Assembly (NCBI GenBank): GCA_947628535.1
Contig: CANRAF010000003.1
Span: 33,953-97,952 of the forward strand
Reading direction: 5' to 3'
DNA: 64,000 nt
Source of the DNA: an uncultured Bacilli bacterium
GTDB lineage: Bacteria > Bacillota_I > Bacilli_A > RF39 > UBA660
Shown here: in pieces, positions 11,193 to 21,070 of the stretch
Numbering within the stretch: the stretch's first letter is position 1
How the letters are laid out: every line of letters starts with the position of its first letter
The notes under the pieces: model-generated
The model's database searches: none
What the model saw: the letters and a program-made list of their open reading frames with translations, nothing else
Told to the model about the DNA's origin: nothing
Translations under genes and position numbers: made by a program

Positions 11193-11936
11193 ATGAGATT
11201 AAAAAATAAAGTTGCAATTGTAACAGGAGGTTCTACAGGAATAGGACTTGCCATAGTAAATGCTTATTTAAAAGAGGGGGCTAAAGTAGTAATTGTATCA
11301 TATAGTAAGGATGAAATAGACCAAGCAATTTCAGATCTTTCTAAAAAATATGATAAAAATAATATTCTTGGAGTTCCTTGTGATGTAAGAAGTACAAAAG
11401 ATGTAAAAAATGTAGTTTCTGAGGCCATTAAAAAGTTTAATAGAATTGATATTTTAGTAAATAATGCTGGTATAACAAGTGCAAAACCAAGTGAAGAAGT
11501 AACAGATGAAGAATTTATTAATATGTTTGATGTAAATACTTTTGGAGTATTTAGATTTATTAGAGAAGTTATTCCACATATGAAAAAAGAGGGGGGCTCT
11601 ATTATTAATACTAGTTCTATGGTTGCTAATAATGGGGCAAGAATGCAAGCAGCTTATTCAGCATCAAAATATGCTATAAATGGAATAACTACATCATGTG
11701 CTAAAGAATTAGGAATGTATAATATTAGGGTAAATGCTGTTAGTCCTGGAGCAGTAATGACTAATATGGTTAGACAGTCAACTACTGAAGAGATGAGAGA
11801 AATGCTTTGTAAAACATGTGCTCTTAATAGAATATCAGAACCTGAAGAACTTGCGGGGGCTTATGTTTATTTAGCTAGTGACGAAGCATCTTTTACAACA
11901 GGGGCAATATTAAAAGTTGATGGGGCTACTCAATAA
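11193..11936 (+). CDS. SDR family oxidoreductase (FabG-like)
   Basis: VAIVTGGSTGIG, LVNNAGIT, YSASKYA; ATG 11193 with GGAGAG RBS. Confidence 0.9.
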   Translation: MRLKNKVAIVTGGSTGIGLAIVNAYLKEGAKVVIVSYSKDEIDQAISDLSKKYDKNNILGVPCDVRSTKDVKNVVSEAIKKFNRIDILVNNAGITSAKPSEEVTDEEFINMFDVNTFGVFRFIREVIPHMKKEGGSIINTSSMVANNGARMQAAYSASKYAINGITTSCAKELGMYNIRVNAVSPGAVMTNMVRQSTTEEMREMLCKTCALNRISEPEELAGAYVYLASDEASFTTGAILKVDGATQ

Positions 11937-12023
11937 TTTTAAAAAATTAAATATACTTATAATAAAGCTTAATCATATTTATGTTTAATTGCATAAATGA
12001 TATACTTTAAAAGAGGTGTTAAA

Positions 12024-12614
12024 GTGAAAACAAAAGAAGAAATAAAACAAGTATTAAAACAAATGCAAGTGAGTTTTAATCCTATGAAATCTACTTATAG
12101 AATTATTGATAAAATAGTTAAAAATGATTTATCTTCTGAAGAGATGCTTTCTTATTTTTCTGATATTAAAGGGACAGAAAAATATCCTAAAGAATTAAAA
12201 GATCAATATGATGATGTCAAAAAATCTCTTGATAATTTAATAATGATGGAAAAAGAAGCTGAAGAAAAAGCTAAGCAAGAAGAAACAACTAAAGAGTTAA
12301 AAGAAATAATAGATAAACTAGAGGCAAATGTTGGTAAAAAGGAAGAGTCTGAAAGTTCTTTAGAGGATTTAGACAAAACAGAAGTTATTGATCTTGATTT
12401 TGATGAAAAAGAAGAAAATAAAGAGGATAATAAAGAAGCCAGTCATGAATCTTTAGAAAAAGAGCATGAAAATAAAATAGATAAAACTGATGTAAAAAAA
12501 GAATCTAAAGAGCCTGAAGAAGATAAATATAAAGGTAAAAAATTATTTGTATTTTTAACTATAATGATTTTTGTTTTACTTGTTTGTGGAGCTTTAATAT
12601 TATTATTTTATTAA
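12024..12614 (+). CDS. acidic, coiled, C-terminally anchored membrane protein, unknown function
   Basis: GTG start after AGAGGTG; Glu/Lys-rich region; C-terminal LFVFLTIMIFVLLVCGALILLFY TM segment. Confidence 0.6.
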   Translation: MKTKEEIKQVLKQMQVSFNPMKSTYRIIDKIVKNDLSSEEMLSYFSDIKGTEKYPKELKDQYDDVKKSLDNLIMMEKEAEEKAKQEETTKELKEIIDKLEANVGKKEESESSLEDLDKTEVIDLDFDEKEENKEDNKEASHESLEKEHENKIDKTDVKKESKEPEEDKYKGKKLFVFLTIMIFVLLVCGALILLFY

Positions 12615-12626
12615 GGGTGATTTATA

Positions 12627-13460
12627 ATGAGTAATATTATAGATGGAAAAGAAATTGCAAATATTAAAAAAAATGCTTTAATTAAAGAGATAAACAGTGT
12701 TAAAGATAAATTAAAACTTGTAGTAATTCAAGTAGGAAATGATCCTGCGAGTGATGTATATGTTAGGAACAAAAGAAAAATTTGTGAAGAATTAGGGATT
12801 TTATTTAATCATTTAAAGTATGAATCTATAAGTGAAGATGATCTTATTACGACAATAGAAAAACTTAATAATGAAAAAGAAGTTACAGGAATTTTAGTGC
12901 AACTTCCGCTTCCAAAAAATATTGATGAAAAAAAAGTTATAGAAGCTATTTCTCCTTTGAAGGATGTAGATGGATTAACTAAAGCAAATGTTGGAAATTT
13001 ATTTTCATTTCAAGATGGTTTAAAACCTTGTACAGCTTTAGGGGTTATAGAAATTTTAGATTGTGCAAATACTAAAATAGAAGGTAAAAATGTCGTTATT
13101 GTTGGAAGAAGTAGATTAGTGGGACTTCCTCTTATTTCACTTTTTCTTAAAAGAAATGCAACTGTTACTATTTGTCACTCTAAAACAGAAAATTTAAAAG
13201 ACATTACAAAAAAAGCCGATATTCTTGTAGTAGCTATTGGTAAAAAAGAGTATATAAAAGAAGATTATGTAAAAGATGGAGCAGTTGTAATAGATGTTGG
13301 TATAAATAGAGAAAATGGTAAATTATATGGAGACTGTGACTTTGAAAATATAAAAGATAAGTGCAGTAAAATAACAAAGGTTCCCGGAGGAGTTGGACCA
13401 CTTACAGTAATTATGCTTGCAAGCAATGTTGTAGAGGCTTATAAACTTCAAAATAGGTAA
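12627..13460 (+). CDS. folD: methylenetetrahydrofolate dehydrogenase/cyclohydrolase
   Basis: VQVGNDPASDVYVRNK, GILVQLPLPKNID, DVDGLTKANVG, VVIVGRSRLVGLP, KVPGGVGPLTV. Confidence 0.97.
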   Translation: MSNIIDGKEIANIKKNALIKEINSVKDKLKLVVIQVGNDPASDVYVRNKRKICEELGILFNHLKYESISEDDLITTIEKLNNEKEVTGILVQLPLPKNIDEKKVIEAISPLKDVDGLTKANVGNLFSFQDGLKPCTALGVIEILDCANTKIEGKNVVIVGRSRLVGLPLISLFLKRNATVTICHSKTENLKDITKKADILVVAIGKKEYIKEDYVKDGAVVIDVGINRENGKLYGDCDFENIKDKCSKITKVPGGVGPLTVIMLASNVVEAYKLQNR

Positions 13461-13539
13461 AACATATAAAAATAGCGATTTTACTTGAAATATTTCTGTT
13501 TATATTTTATAATTAATATGCACTATTTTAAGTGCCTTT

Positions 13540-13630
13540 GGAGTGGTACTCAAGAGGCTGAAGAGGCGCCCCTGCTAAGGGTGTAGGTCGGGTAACTGGC
13601 GCGAGGGTTCAAATCCCTCCCACTCCGCCA
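13540..13630 (+). tRNA. tRNA-Ser (GCU anticodon), CCA encoded
   Basis: GGAGTGG acceptor pairing with CCACTCC, CTGCTAA anticodon loop, long variable arm, GGTTCAAATCC T arm, terminal GCCA. Confidence 0.95.
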
Positions 13631-13640
13631 TATAAAAATT

Positions 13641-13663
13641 AAACTCTTTTTAAGAGTTTTTTT
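13641..13663 (+). terminator. Rho-independent terminator after tRNA-Ser
   Basis: AAACTCTT-ttt-AAGAGTTTTTTT. Confidence 0.75.
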
Positions 13664-13693
13664 AATGCTTTTAAATTTTGAGCTTCACTTACA

Positions 13694-13707
13694 TTTCAAA
13701 ATTGTAA
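13694..13707 (+). promoter_or_regulatory. candidate BceR-type operator (degenerate left half)
   Basis: TTTCA-AAAT-TGTAA upstream of the response regulator; shares CAAAATTGTAA with the site at 15441. Confidence 0.45.
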
Positions 13708-13762
13708 GGTTAATATTATAATAATGCATGATATAATTTTAACTATGGAAAGTGGTGAAATT

Positions 13763-14425
13763 ATGGATAGAATAATGATTATTGAAGATGATAAAATAAT
13801 TTGTGAAGAATTGAAGAAGTTATTAGTAAGTAATGGTTATGAAGTATTTATTGTTAAAGACTTTAATAATTCTTTAAATGAAATACTAACAATATCCCCA
13901 AATTTGATTTTACTTGATATTAACATACCTTATATAAATGGAGAACTTCTTTTAAAAAAATTAAGAAAAGAATCTAATATTCCAGTTATTATGGTAACTA
14001 GTAAAATTTCTGAAACAGATGAAGCATTATCAATATCATATGGAGCAGATGATTACATTACAAAACCATATAATCCTAATATTTTACTTCTTAGAATTGG
14101 TGCTGTTTTAAAAAGAACAAATGAAAAATTAGATGATATTTATTATAGAGATTTAAAAATAGATGTTGGTAAAGGAACTATTAAAAATGATAAAAAAGAA
14201 ATTATTCTAACAAAAAATGAAATGATAATTTTTAATTATTTGTTAAAACATAAAAATAAAATAGTAACAAGAGATGAATTAATGACAGATTTATGGAATA
14301 ATAGTGAGTTTATAAACGATAATGCTTTAACAGTTAATATAAGTAGGTTAAGAACAAAACTTAAAAGTATTGGTTATGAAAATGTTATAGATACAAGAAA
14401 GGGAATAGGGTACATATTATTATGA
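13763..14425 (+). CDS. OmpR/BceR-type response regulator
   Basis: MDRIMIIEDDKIICEELKKLL receiver; C-terminal wHTH NALTVNISRLRTKLKSIGYENVIDTRKGIGYIL. Confidence 0.9.
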   Translation: MDRIMIIEDDKIICEELKKLLVSNGYEVFIVKDFNNSLNEILTISPNLILLDINIPYINGELLLKKLRKESNIPVIMVTSKISETDEALSISYGADDYITKPYNPNILLLRIGAVLKRTNEKLDDIYYRDLKIDVGKGTIKNDKKEIILTKNEMIIFNYLLKHKNKIVTRDELMTDLWNNSEFINDNALTVNISRLRTKLKSIGYENVIDTRKGIGYILL

Positions 14426-15438
14426 ATTTTAAAAAGTATTTAAAAGATAAATCTTACGCATTTATAATTTTAATAATTAGTTATTTCATAATTTTACTAA
14501 TGCTATTTGCTTTTGAAATTAGAGTAGAACTTATAATTTCAATAACTATTATTTTTTTAGTATCGTCTATTTTAATTTTAACAATCTCATATTTGAGAAA
14601 AAAGAATTTTTACAATAATCTTTTTTTTGGTATAAAAAACTTAGATGAAAGTTATCTAGTAGTTGAAACTCTTTCTAAGCCAGAGTTTTACGAAGGAAAA
14701 TTACTAATGAATGCTCTATATGATATAAATAAATCTATGATAGAAAATGTAAATAATCAAAAAACATTACTTAGAGATTTTAAAAATTATATAGAAATGT
14801 GGATACATGAAGTTAAAATACCACTTGCAACTTTAAATTTAACTTTGACTAATAAAAAAGGATTAAATACTAAAGTTAAAACTCAATTAAAAAGAGTTGA
14901 AGACTGTGTAGATCAAGTGCTTTTTTATGTTAGAAGTGAAAATGCTGAAAAAGATTATCTTATAAAAGAAACTAATCTTAAAGAAATAATAAAAAATGTT
15001 GGTCTTAAAAATATAGATGATTTAAGAGAAAATAAAATTGATTTCATTACAGAAAATATTGACTATAAAGTTTTAACAGATTCCAAATGGTTAGAATTTA
15101 TATTAAGACAAATTATAAATAATAGCATTAAATATAAGAGAAATATAAAAAATTCATATATAAAAATAAAAGCATTTAAAGATTTTGATACACTAGTTTT
15201 AATGATTGAGGATAATGGAATTGGTATTTTAAAGCAAGATATAAATCAAGTTTTTGATAAAACATTTACAGGAAGTAATGGAAGAGAATATAACTCTTCT
15301 ACAGGTATGGGACTTTTTATTGCTAAAAATTTATGTAATAAACTTGGTCACAAAATAAAAATAGAATCTATTAAAGATAAATATACAAGAGTTTATATAA
15401 CATTTGGAAGTAATAATTATTATGATGTTTTAAAATAA
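14422..15438 (+). CDS. BceS-type intramembrane-sensing histidine kinase
   Basis: Two short N-terminal TMs; YIEMWIHEVKIPLATL H-box; NNSIKY, DNGIGI, STGMGLFIAKNL. Confidence 0.9.
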   Translation: MNFKKYLKDKSYAFIILIISYFIILLMLFAFEIRVELIISITIIFLVSSILILTISYLRKKNFYNNLFFGIKNLDESYLVVETLSKPEFYEGKLLMNALYDINKSMIENVNNQKTLLRDFKNYIEMWIHEVKIPLATLNLTLTNKKGLNTKVKTQLKRVEDCVDQVLFYVRSENAEKDYLIKETNLKEIIKNVGLKNIDDLRENKIDFITENIDYKVLTDSKWLEFILRQIINNSIKYKRNIKNSYIKIKAFKDFDTLVLMIEDNGIGILKQDINQVFDKTFTGSNGREYNSSTGMGLFIAKNLCNKLGHKIKIESIKDKYTRVYITFGSNNYYDVLK

Positions 15439-15440
15439 TG

Positions 15441-15454
15441 TTACAAAATTGTAA
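15441..15454 (+). promoter_or_regulatory. BceR-type operator
   Basis: TTACA-AAAT-TGTAA, matching the known BceR-family TnACA-N4-TGTAA architecture, upstream of the ABC genes. Confidence 0.65.
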
Positions 15455-15524
15455 TAATCTGTAATATTAAAATAGCGACAAACTTAGTATTTTAAGTTAT
15501 GTTTAATTTGAAAGGAGAAATTAT

Positions 15525-16292
15525 ATGGAACCAATTTTAAAAGTTAAAAATATAGAAAAATACTATGGAAGTCGTTTTTCTTTAACTAAAGCCATTGATG
15601 ATATGTCGTTCGAAGTTTTAAAAGGAGAATTTGTTGCTATTATGGGTGCATCTGGCTCTGGAAAGACTACACTTTTAAATGTAATTTCAACAATTGATAA
15701 AGTAACAGTAGGTAAAATTTATGTTGGAGATGAAGAAGTTACAAAATTAAAAGGAAATAATCTTAATAAATTTAGAAGAGAAAAGTTAGGATTTATATTT
15801 CAAGATTTTAATTTACTTGATACTTTAACATCTTATGAAAATATTGCTCTTGCTCTATCTATTTTAAATGTAAAAGCAAATGAGATAGATAAAAGAATAA
15901 AAAAAATAGCTAGAGAACTTCAAATTACAGATGTTTTAGATAAATATCCTTATCAAATGAGTGGAGGGCAAAAGCAAAGAGTAGCAGCTGCCAGGGCTAT
16001 TATAACTAATCCTAAACTTGTTTTAGCAGATGAACCGACAGGAGCACTTGATTCTAAATCTTCAAAAATGTTACTAGAAAAGTTTAAGTATTTAAACGAA
16101 GAAATGAAAGCCACAATACTTATGGTAACACATGATGCTTTTACAGCCTCTTATAGTAATAGAGTAATTTTTATTAAAGATGGTAAGATTTTTAAAGAAC
16201 TTTACAGAGGAGATAATACAAGAAAAGAATTTTTTGACAGAATAATAGATGTGGTAACTTTACTTGGAGGAGATTTAAATGATGCTTTGTAA
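15525..16292 (+). CDS. BceA-type ABC transporter ATP-binding protein
   Basis: GASGSGKTTLLN, MSGGQKQRVAAARA, ADEPTGALDSKSS. Confidence 0.92.
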   Translation: MEPILKVKNIEKYYGSRFSLTKAIDDMSFEVLKGEFVAIMGASGSGKTTLLNVISTIDKVTVGKIYVGDEEVTKLKGNNLNKFRREKLGFIFQDFNLLDTLTSYENIALALSILNVKANEIDKRIKKIARELQITDVLDKYPYQMSGGQKQRVAAARAIITNPKLVLADEPTGALDSKSSKMLLEKFKYLNEEMKATILMVTHDAFTASYSNRVIFIKDGKIFKELYRGDNTRKEFFDRIIDVVTLLGGDLNDAL

Positions 16293-18351
16293 ATTATCAC
16301 TTAAAAATGTTAAGAAAAGTTTTAAAGATTACGCTATTTATTTTTTTACTTTGATTTTAGGAGTTTCAATATTTTATGTATTTAACGCTTTAGAAAGTCA
16401 AACAGTTATGATGAATGTTTCAGAATATACCTCAAGTTTAATAAAAATGATGATGTCAATGCTCTCTGGGGTAAGCGTCTTTGTTTCATTTATTTTAGGT
16501 TTTCTAATTGTATATGCATCAAGGTTCTTAATGAAAAGAAGAAATAAAGAATTTGGTATATATTTAACTTTAGGAATGGGAAGAAGAAAAATATCAATAA
16601 TTTTGTTTTTGGAAATACTTTTTATGGGTATTATTTCTCTTTTCATAGGACTTATACTAGGATTTATCTTATCACAGTTAATGAGTATTTTAGTTGCAAA
16701 TATGTTTGAATCAGATTTAACTAATTTTAAATTTGTATTTTCTTTAAGTGCCTGTGTAAAAACAATTATTTATTTTGGAATTATGTATCTTTTAGTAATG
16801 ATTTTTAATACTTTAAGTGTTAGTAGATGTAAACTAATTGACCTTTTAAATAGTTCTAAAAAAAGTGAAAAAATAAAACTTAAAAATCCTTATCTTTGCA
16901 CAGTTATTTTTCTAATTTCTGCTTTTGTTTTGGGAGCAGCTTATTACATCGTATGCTATAAAACTTATGCCCTTAGAGAAGTTACAGATATAATTATTCC
17001 TATAATAATGGGATCAGTTGCAACCTTTTTTATATTTTGGTCGTTATCAGGTTTAATATTTAGAATTATTAGTTCTTTTAAAAATCATTATTATAAAGGA
17101 TTAAATAGTTTTACCTTAAGACAGTTTAGTAGTAAGATTAACACTACAGTTTTCGGGGCAACAATTATTTGTTTAATGCTTTTTATTACTATTTGTTTAC
17201 TATCCTCATGTCTTACAATAAAAAATTCTATGAATGCTAATATTGAAAAACTAACACCAGCTGATGCTGAATTTTCAGTTGTTATGAATATGGAAAAATA
17301 CTATGATGATTTCAAGAGTTATGGATATAGTGATTCACAAATAAAAAATTCTAATTATACTGTTATAGAAGATTTTGCTTTATTTGATTTTGACATACTT
17401 TCATATTTTAAAGATTATATTGAAGTAAATATTTATACTACTCCTGATTTAACTTTTAATCATACTTTAGGGTCAAAATTAGAAATAGTTAAATCGAAGT
17501 TTCCTTTTTTAGATTATGATGACTCTGAAGCAATAATGAAGATTAGTGATTATAATAAAGTAGCTAAATTTTATGGAATAGATGAATATTCTTTAAAAAA
17601 TGATGAGTATATGATTATTGCAGATTTTGACTCTATGGTTGAAATAAGAAATATTGCTCTTAAAAATAAAGAATCAATTAATTTATTTGGGCATACTTTA
17701 AAACCAAAATACGATGCTTGCCAAGATGGATTTTTAGAGATGTCTAGTCAGCATATTAATACAGGTATAATTTTAGTTCCAGATGATATAGTAAAGGAAG
17801 AATATTTATATGAAAATCATTTAATAGGTAATTATAAAACAACTGATAAAAAAGAGATTACGAAAATAGAAAATGATATTAGAAAACTTGAGAAAAATGA
17901 ATTAGTTACTACTTATTTACTACCTAATGGAAATACTAAACTATCAATTAAAGAAGCAACAGTAGGCCTTAGTGCAATGGTAACATTTATTGGACTTTAT
18001 ATAGGTATTATTTTCCTAATTAGTAGTGCTGCTATTTTAGGATTGAAAGAATTATCTGAGAGTAGTGATAATAAAGAAAGATTTAAAATGCTTCGTAAGA
18101 TTGGTGTAGATGAAAAGATGATAAATAAGGCTTTATTTAGACAAATTGCAATTTTCTTTGGGTTACCACTTATTCTTGCAATTATTCATTCAGTATTTGG
18201 AATTATTTTTGCTATCAATATTTTAGAGGTATTTGGAAATGAAGAGTTATTACCATCGATTATTATGACAGCAATATTTATTATTTTAATATATGGTGGT
18301 TATTTTTTAATTACTTATTGGTCTAGTAAAAATATAATTAAAGATAAATAA
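16279..18351 (+). CDS. BceB-type ABC transporter permease
   Basis: 690 aa, ~10 TMs, FtsX-like EFGIYLTLGMGRRKIS, large extracellular domain; follows BceA. Confidence 0.88.
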   Translation: MMLCKLSLKNVKKSFKDYAIYFFTLILGVSIFYVFNALESQTVMMNVSEYTSSLIKMMMSMLSGVSVFVSFILGFLIVYASRFLMKRRNKEFGIYLTLGMGRRKISIILFLEILFMGIISLFIGLILGFILSQLMSILVANMFESDLTNFKFVFSLSACVKTIIYFGIMYLLVMIFNTLSVSRCKLIDLLNSSKKSEKIKLKNPYLCTVIFLISAFVLGAAYYIVCYKTYALREVTDIIIPIIMGSVATFFIFWSLSGLIFRIISSFKNHYYKGLNSFTLRQFSSKINTTVFGATIICLMLFITICLLSSCLTIKNSMNANIEKLTPADAEFSVVMNMEKYYDDFKSYGYSDSQIKNSNYTVIEDFALFDFDILSYFKDYIEVNIYTTPDLTFNHTLGSKLEIVKSKFPFLDYDDSEAIMKISDYNKVAKFYGIDEYSLKNDEYMIIADFDSMVEIRNIALKNKESINLFGHTLKPKYDACQDGFLEMSSQHINTGIILVPDDIVKEEYLYENHLIGNYKTTDKKEITKIENDIRKLEKNELVTTYLLPNGNTKLSIKEATVGLSAMVTFIGLYIGIIFLISSAAILGLKELSESSDNKERFKMLRKIGVDEKMINKALFRQIAIFFGLPLILAIIHSVFGIIFAINILEVFGNEELLPSIIMTAIFIILIYGGYFLITYWSSKNIIKDK

Positions 18352-18458
18352 TTGATATATGAAAAAATAGTTACTTTGTGTAGCTATTTTTTTAGTATTT
18401 AAAACATTTACTTTTTCATAAAAACCTTATAAAAACATAGTTTATATTAGGTGATGTT

Positions 18459-19646
18459 ATGAATTATAAAGTTGTAATAGACCCAGGGCACGGGGGAAAT
18501 GACTCTGGAAATACTGGTAATGGGTTAGTAGAGAAAGACTATGCTCTTTTAGTTTCTAATTACATAAAAGATAGACTTGATGATTTAGGTATAGATAATA
18601 TAATAACTAGAAATACAGATCGAGATTTATCAATAGATGAGAGAATAAGTATAATAGAATCTACTTATGGACTTGATGAAAATGTCCTTGTTGTTTCAAA
18701 TCATCTTAATAAAGGTGGAGAAGAAGGTTTAGAGGTTATCTATGCTTTAAGAGATAAAGATGATTTTGCAGAACAAATTGCAAATGAAGTTGAAAAGTCT
18801 GGAGGTCTTGTAAATAAATACTATCAATTAAGAGATAATGTTAACACACAAAATGATTATTATCCACTTCTTCGCGATACACCAAATTATGAAACTGTAA
18901 TGATAGAATATGGTTATGTCGATAATGCTAAGGATGCTAAAAGGGTGAGTGATGACTATTTAGAATATGCTGAAGCTGTTGTTAGAGCAATAGCACTTTA
19001 TACTAAAACAGATTATGTTCCACTTCCTGGAGATAACTATTATGTTGTCAAAAAAGGAGATAGTTTATATAAAATAGCCAATATGTATGGTATTACAGTC
19101 GACGAACTTAAAAAAGCTAATAATCTAACGAGTAATAATTTGGATATTGGACAGCTTTTGCTTATTCCATCAAGTTCTAAGGCTCCAAGCAGTGACCAAA
19201 GTGGAACAACTTATGTAGTTAAAAAGGGAGATACATTATACAAAATAGCAAGTGAATACAAAGTAACAGTAGATGCAATAAAAAAAGCTAACAACTTAAC
19301 AAGCAACACACTTCAAATAGGCCAAAAATTAATAATTCCAGGGAATAGTTCTAATACTTATATAGTAAAAGCAGGGGATACACTATACAAAATAGCAACT
19401 GAATATAATGTAACAGTGGATGAAGTAAAAAGAGCTAACAATTTAACAAGTAATATACTTCAAATAGGACAAAAATTAATAATTCCAGGAAGCACGACTA
19501 ATACTTCTTATACAGTCAAAAAAGGAGATAGTTTATATAAAATAGCCAATATGTATGGTATTACAGTTAATGAACTTAAAAAGGCTAATAATTTAACAAG
19601 TGATATTTTACAAATAGGGCAGATACTTACTATACCTTCAAATTGA
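18459..19646 (+). CDS. N-acetylmuramoyl-L-alanine amidase with four LysM domains
   Basis: VVIDPGHGGNDSGN Amidase_3 motif; four YxVKKGDxLYKIAxxYxxTVdeikkANNLtSnxLqIGQkLiIP repeats. Confidence 0.93.
   Translation: MNYKVVIDPGHGGNDSGNTGNGLVEKDYALLVSNYIKDRLDDLGIDNIITRNTDRDLSIDERISIIESTYGLDENVLVVSNHLNKGGEEGLEVIYALRDKDDFAEQIANEVEKSGGLVNKYYQLRDNVNTQNDYYPLLRDTPNYETVMIEYGYVDNAKDAKRVSDDYLEYAEAVVRAIALYTKTDYVPLPGDNYYVVKKGDSLYKIANMYGITVDELKKANNLTSNNLDIGQLLLIPSSSKAPSSDQSGTTYVVKKGDTLYKIASEYKVTVDAIKKANNLTSNTLQIGQKLIIPGNSSNTYIVKAGDTLYKIATEYNVTVDEVKRANNLTSNILQIGQKLIIPGSTTNTSYTVKKGDSLYKIANMYGITVNELKKANNLTSDILQIGQILTIPSN
19047..19567 (+). repeat. 53-bp exact direct repeat (LysM 1 and LysM 4) at 19047-19099 and 19515-19567
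   Basis: GTCAAAAAAGGAGATAGTTTATATAAAATAGCCAATATGTATGGTATTACAGT occurs at both positions. Confidence 0.85.
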
Positions 19647-19671
19647 CATTTGCGCAAACTTATGTTACAAT
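19643..19671 (+). promoter_or_regulatory. promoter TTGACA-17-TACAAT
   Basis: TTGACA 19643-19648, 17-bp spacer, TACAAT 19666-19671; the -35 overlaps the TGA stop of the amidase gene. Confidence 0.65.
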
Positions 19672-19697
19672 GTTAACTACTCGAAAGGATGTTCATT

Positions 19698-20162
19698 ATG
19701 GAGGAAAAATATAAAAATTACGAGAATTTAATTGACGTTATTTCAGAAAATGAAGATATAACTAGCATTTATTTAGATGACGCTGATGGTAAATATGAAT
19801 ATAAAAGAACAGGTCATAATAACACAGATTATAAATTTATAGATATAATGGATACAGATGGAATTATAAAATTAGAAAATAATAAATCATGTTACGTAGA
19901 AAATGCTAGTTATGTAGCAATAAAAACATATGAAAAGGATAGTTTAAAAAAAGTTTTAATAATATTATCACTCGAAGGTTATGGACTTTTGCATTCAACT
20001 ATTTTACGAAGTGGTAATGATAATTTATTTTCTAAAATAAATAGTGATAATGGTATAGTTTCATATGGAATCGAAAATTATGAAATAGATGAAAAAAGTT
20101 CAAGTTTTTCAATAATACCTTCAGCAGGTATAGAAAGTAAAAAAATAAGATCAAGAGTTTAA
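19698..20162 (+). CDS. hypothetical protein
   Basis: ~154 aa ORF; ATG 19698 preceded by GAAAGGATG. Confidence 0.6.
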   Translation: MEEKYKNYENLIDVISENEDITSIYLDDADGKYEYKRTGHNNTDYKFIDIMDTDGIIKLENNKSCYVENASYVAIKTYEKDSLKKVLIILSLEGYGLLHSTILRSGNDNLFSKINSDNGIVSYGIENYEIDEKSSSFSIIPSAGIESKKIRSRV

Positions 20163-20545
20163 ATAAGAGGGGTATCAATATTTCCTGGTTCATCATTTCT
20201 TTTAATACCTTCAAAGGTTGTATAAAAAAGAATAAAACCAGCAATTAAAGTTAAAATTGAGGCGATAAATTCATATAATGAAAGAGTCCCTTGATTTTTT
20301 TTCTTGTTAATTTCATAAAAAACATAATTGATATAAGTAAAGACTATTACTAAAACAGTAACTATTATTCTGTTTATAATAGTTAAATCATTTTCGCTTT
20401 TAATATTAAATAAAGGTTTTTTTCCGTTTTTTTTAAGGATATTGTTATAAGTTAGTATAACGGAAACTATAATGGTAATAATAAATAATAAAGAAGCATA
20501 TATTTGTTCATATAATAGTTGTGTTTCTTTATTTGTTTCATTCAT
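20159..20545 (-). CDS. small membrane protein of unknown function
   Basis: Three hydrophobic segments; convergent with the preceding ORF. Confidence 0.55.
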   Translation of the reverse strand: MNETNKETQLLYEQIYASLLFIITIIVSVILTYNNILKKNGKKPLFNIKSENDLTIINRIIVTVLVIVFTYINYVFYEINKKKNQGTLSLYEFIASILTLIAGFILFYTTFEGIKRNDEPGNIDTPLI

Positions 20546-20577
20546 GATTTATTATATGAGAAAAAAATTAAAATATT

Positions 20578-20604
20578 TTAGCACTCACACTTGACAAGTG
20601 CTAA
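20578..20604 (+). promoter_or_regulatory. CIRCE element (HrcA operator)
   Basis: TTAGCACTC-N9-AAGTGCTAA, one mismatch to TTAGCACTC-N9-GAGTGCTAA; overlaps TTGACA(20591)-16-TATAAT(20613). Confidence 0.85.
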
Positions 20605-20642
20605 AATAAGTGTATAATATAAATTGTAAGGAGGAATGAAAA

Positions 20643-21029
20643 ATGAATTTAATACCTAGAAGTTTCTTTTTAGATGATTTCTTTGATGATTTTGGGAAGG
20701 TAAAAACAGTAGATATGAAATGTGATGTCTATGAAGAAGGAAATGATTATGTTATCGAAATGGATGCTCCAGGACTTAAAAAAGAAGATATTGATATTGA
20801 TGTAGATAAAGGATATCTTACAGTTTCTATATCACGTAATGTAGAAAATAGCGATGAAGGTAAAAATTATATTAGAAAAGAAAGATTTTATGGTTCTACA
20901 AGAAGACAATTCTATATTGGTGATGCCAGTGAAGATGACATAAAAGCTAACTTTGATCATGGTGTATTAAAAATAGTCGTTCCTAAAAAAGAAGAAATTC
21001 AAAGTAAAAAGAAAATAGAAATCGAATAG
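20643..21029 (+). CDS. Hsp20/alpha-crystallin small heat shock protein
   Basis: YVIEMDAPGLKKEDIDIDVDKGYLTVSISR...ANFDHGVLKIVVPKKE. Confidence 0.95.
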   Translation: MNLIPRSFFLDDFFDDFGKVKTVDMKCDVYEEGNDYVIEMDAPGLKKEDIDIDVDKGYLTVSISRNVENSDEGKNYIRKERFYGSTRRQFYIGDASEDDIKANFDHGVLKIVVPKKEEIQSKKKIEIE

Positions 21030-21030
21030 T

Positions 21031-21055
21031 AAAACGCCTACTAAAGGCGTTTTTA
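21031..21055 (+). terminator. Rho-independent terminator
   Basis: AAAACGCC-tactaaa-GGCGTTTTT. Confidence 0.8.
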
Positions 21056-21070
21056 ATTTAATTTAGAAGA

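Noticed and set aside
11590-11597. GGGGGG (6 G) in the SDR gene as a fourth contingency tract
   Set aside because: Shorter than the 9-10 G tracts, inside a conserved enzyme and not near the 5' end.
19020-19640. Regular repeats possibly a CRISPR array
   Set aside because: They encode four in-frame LysM domains of one amidase.
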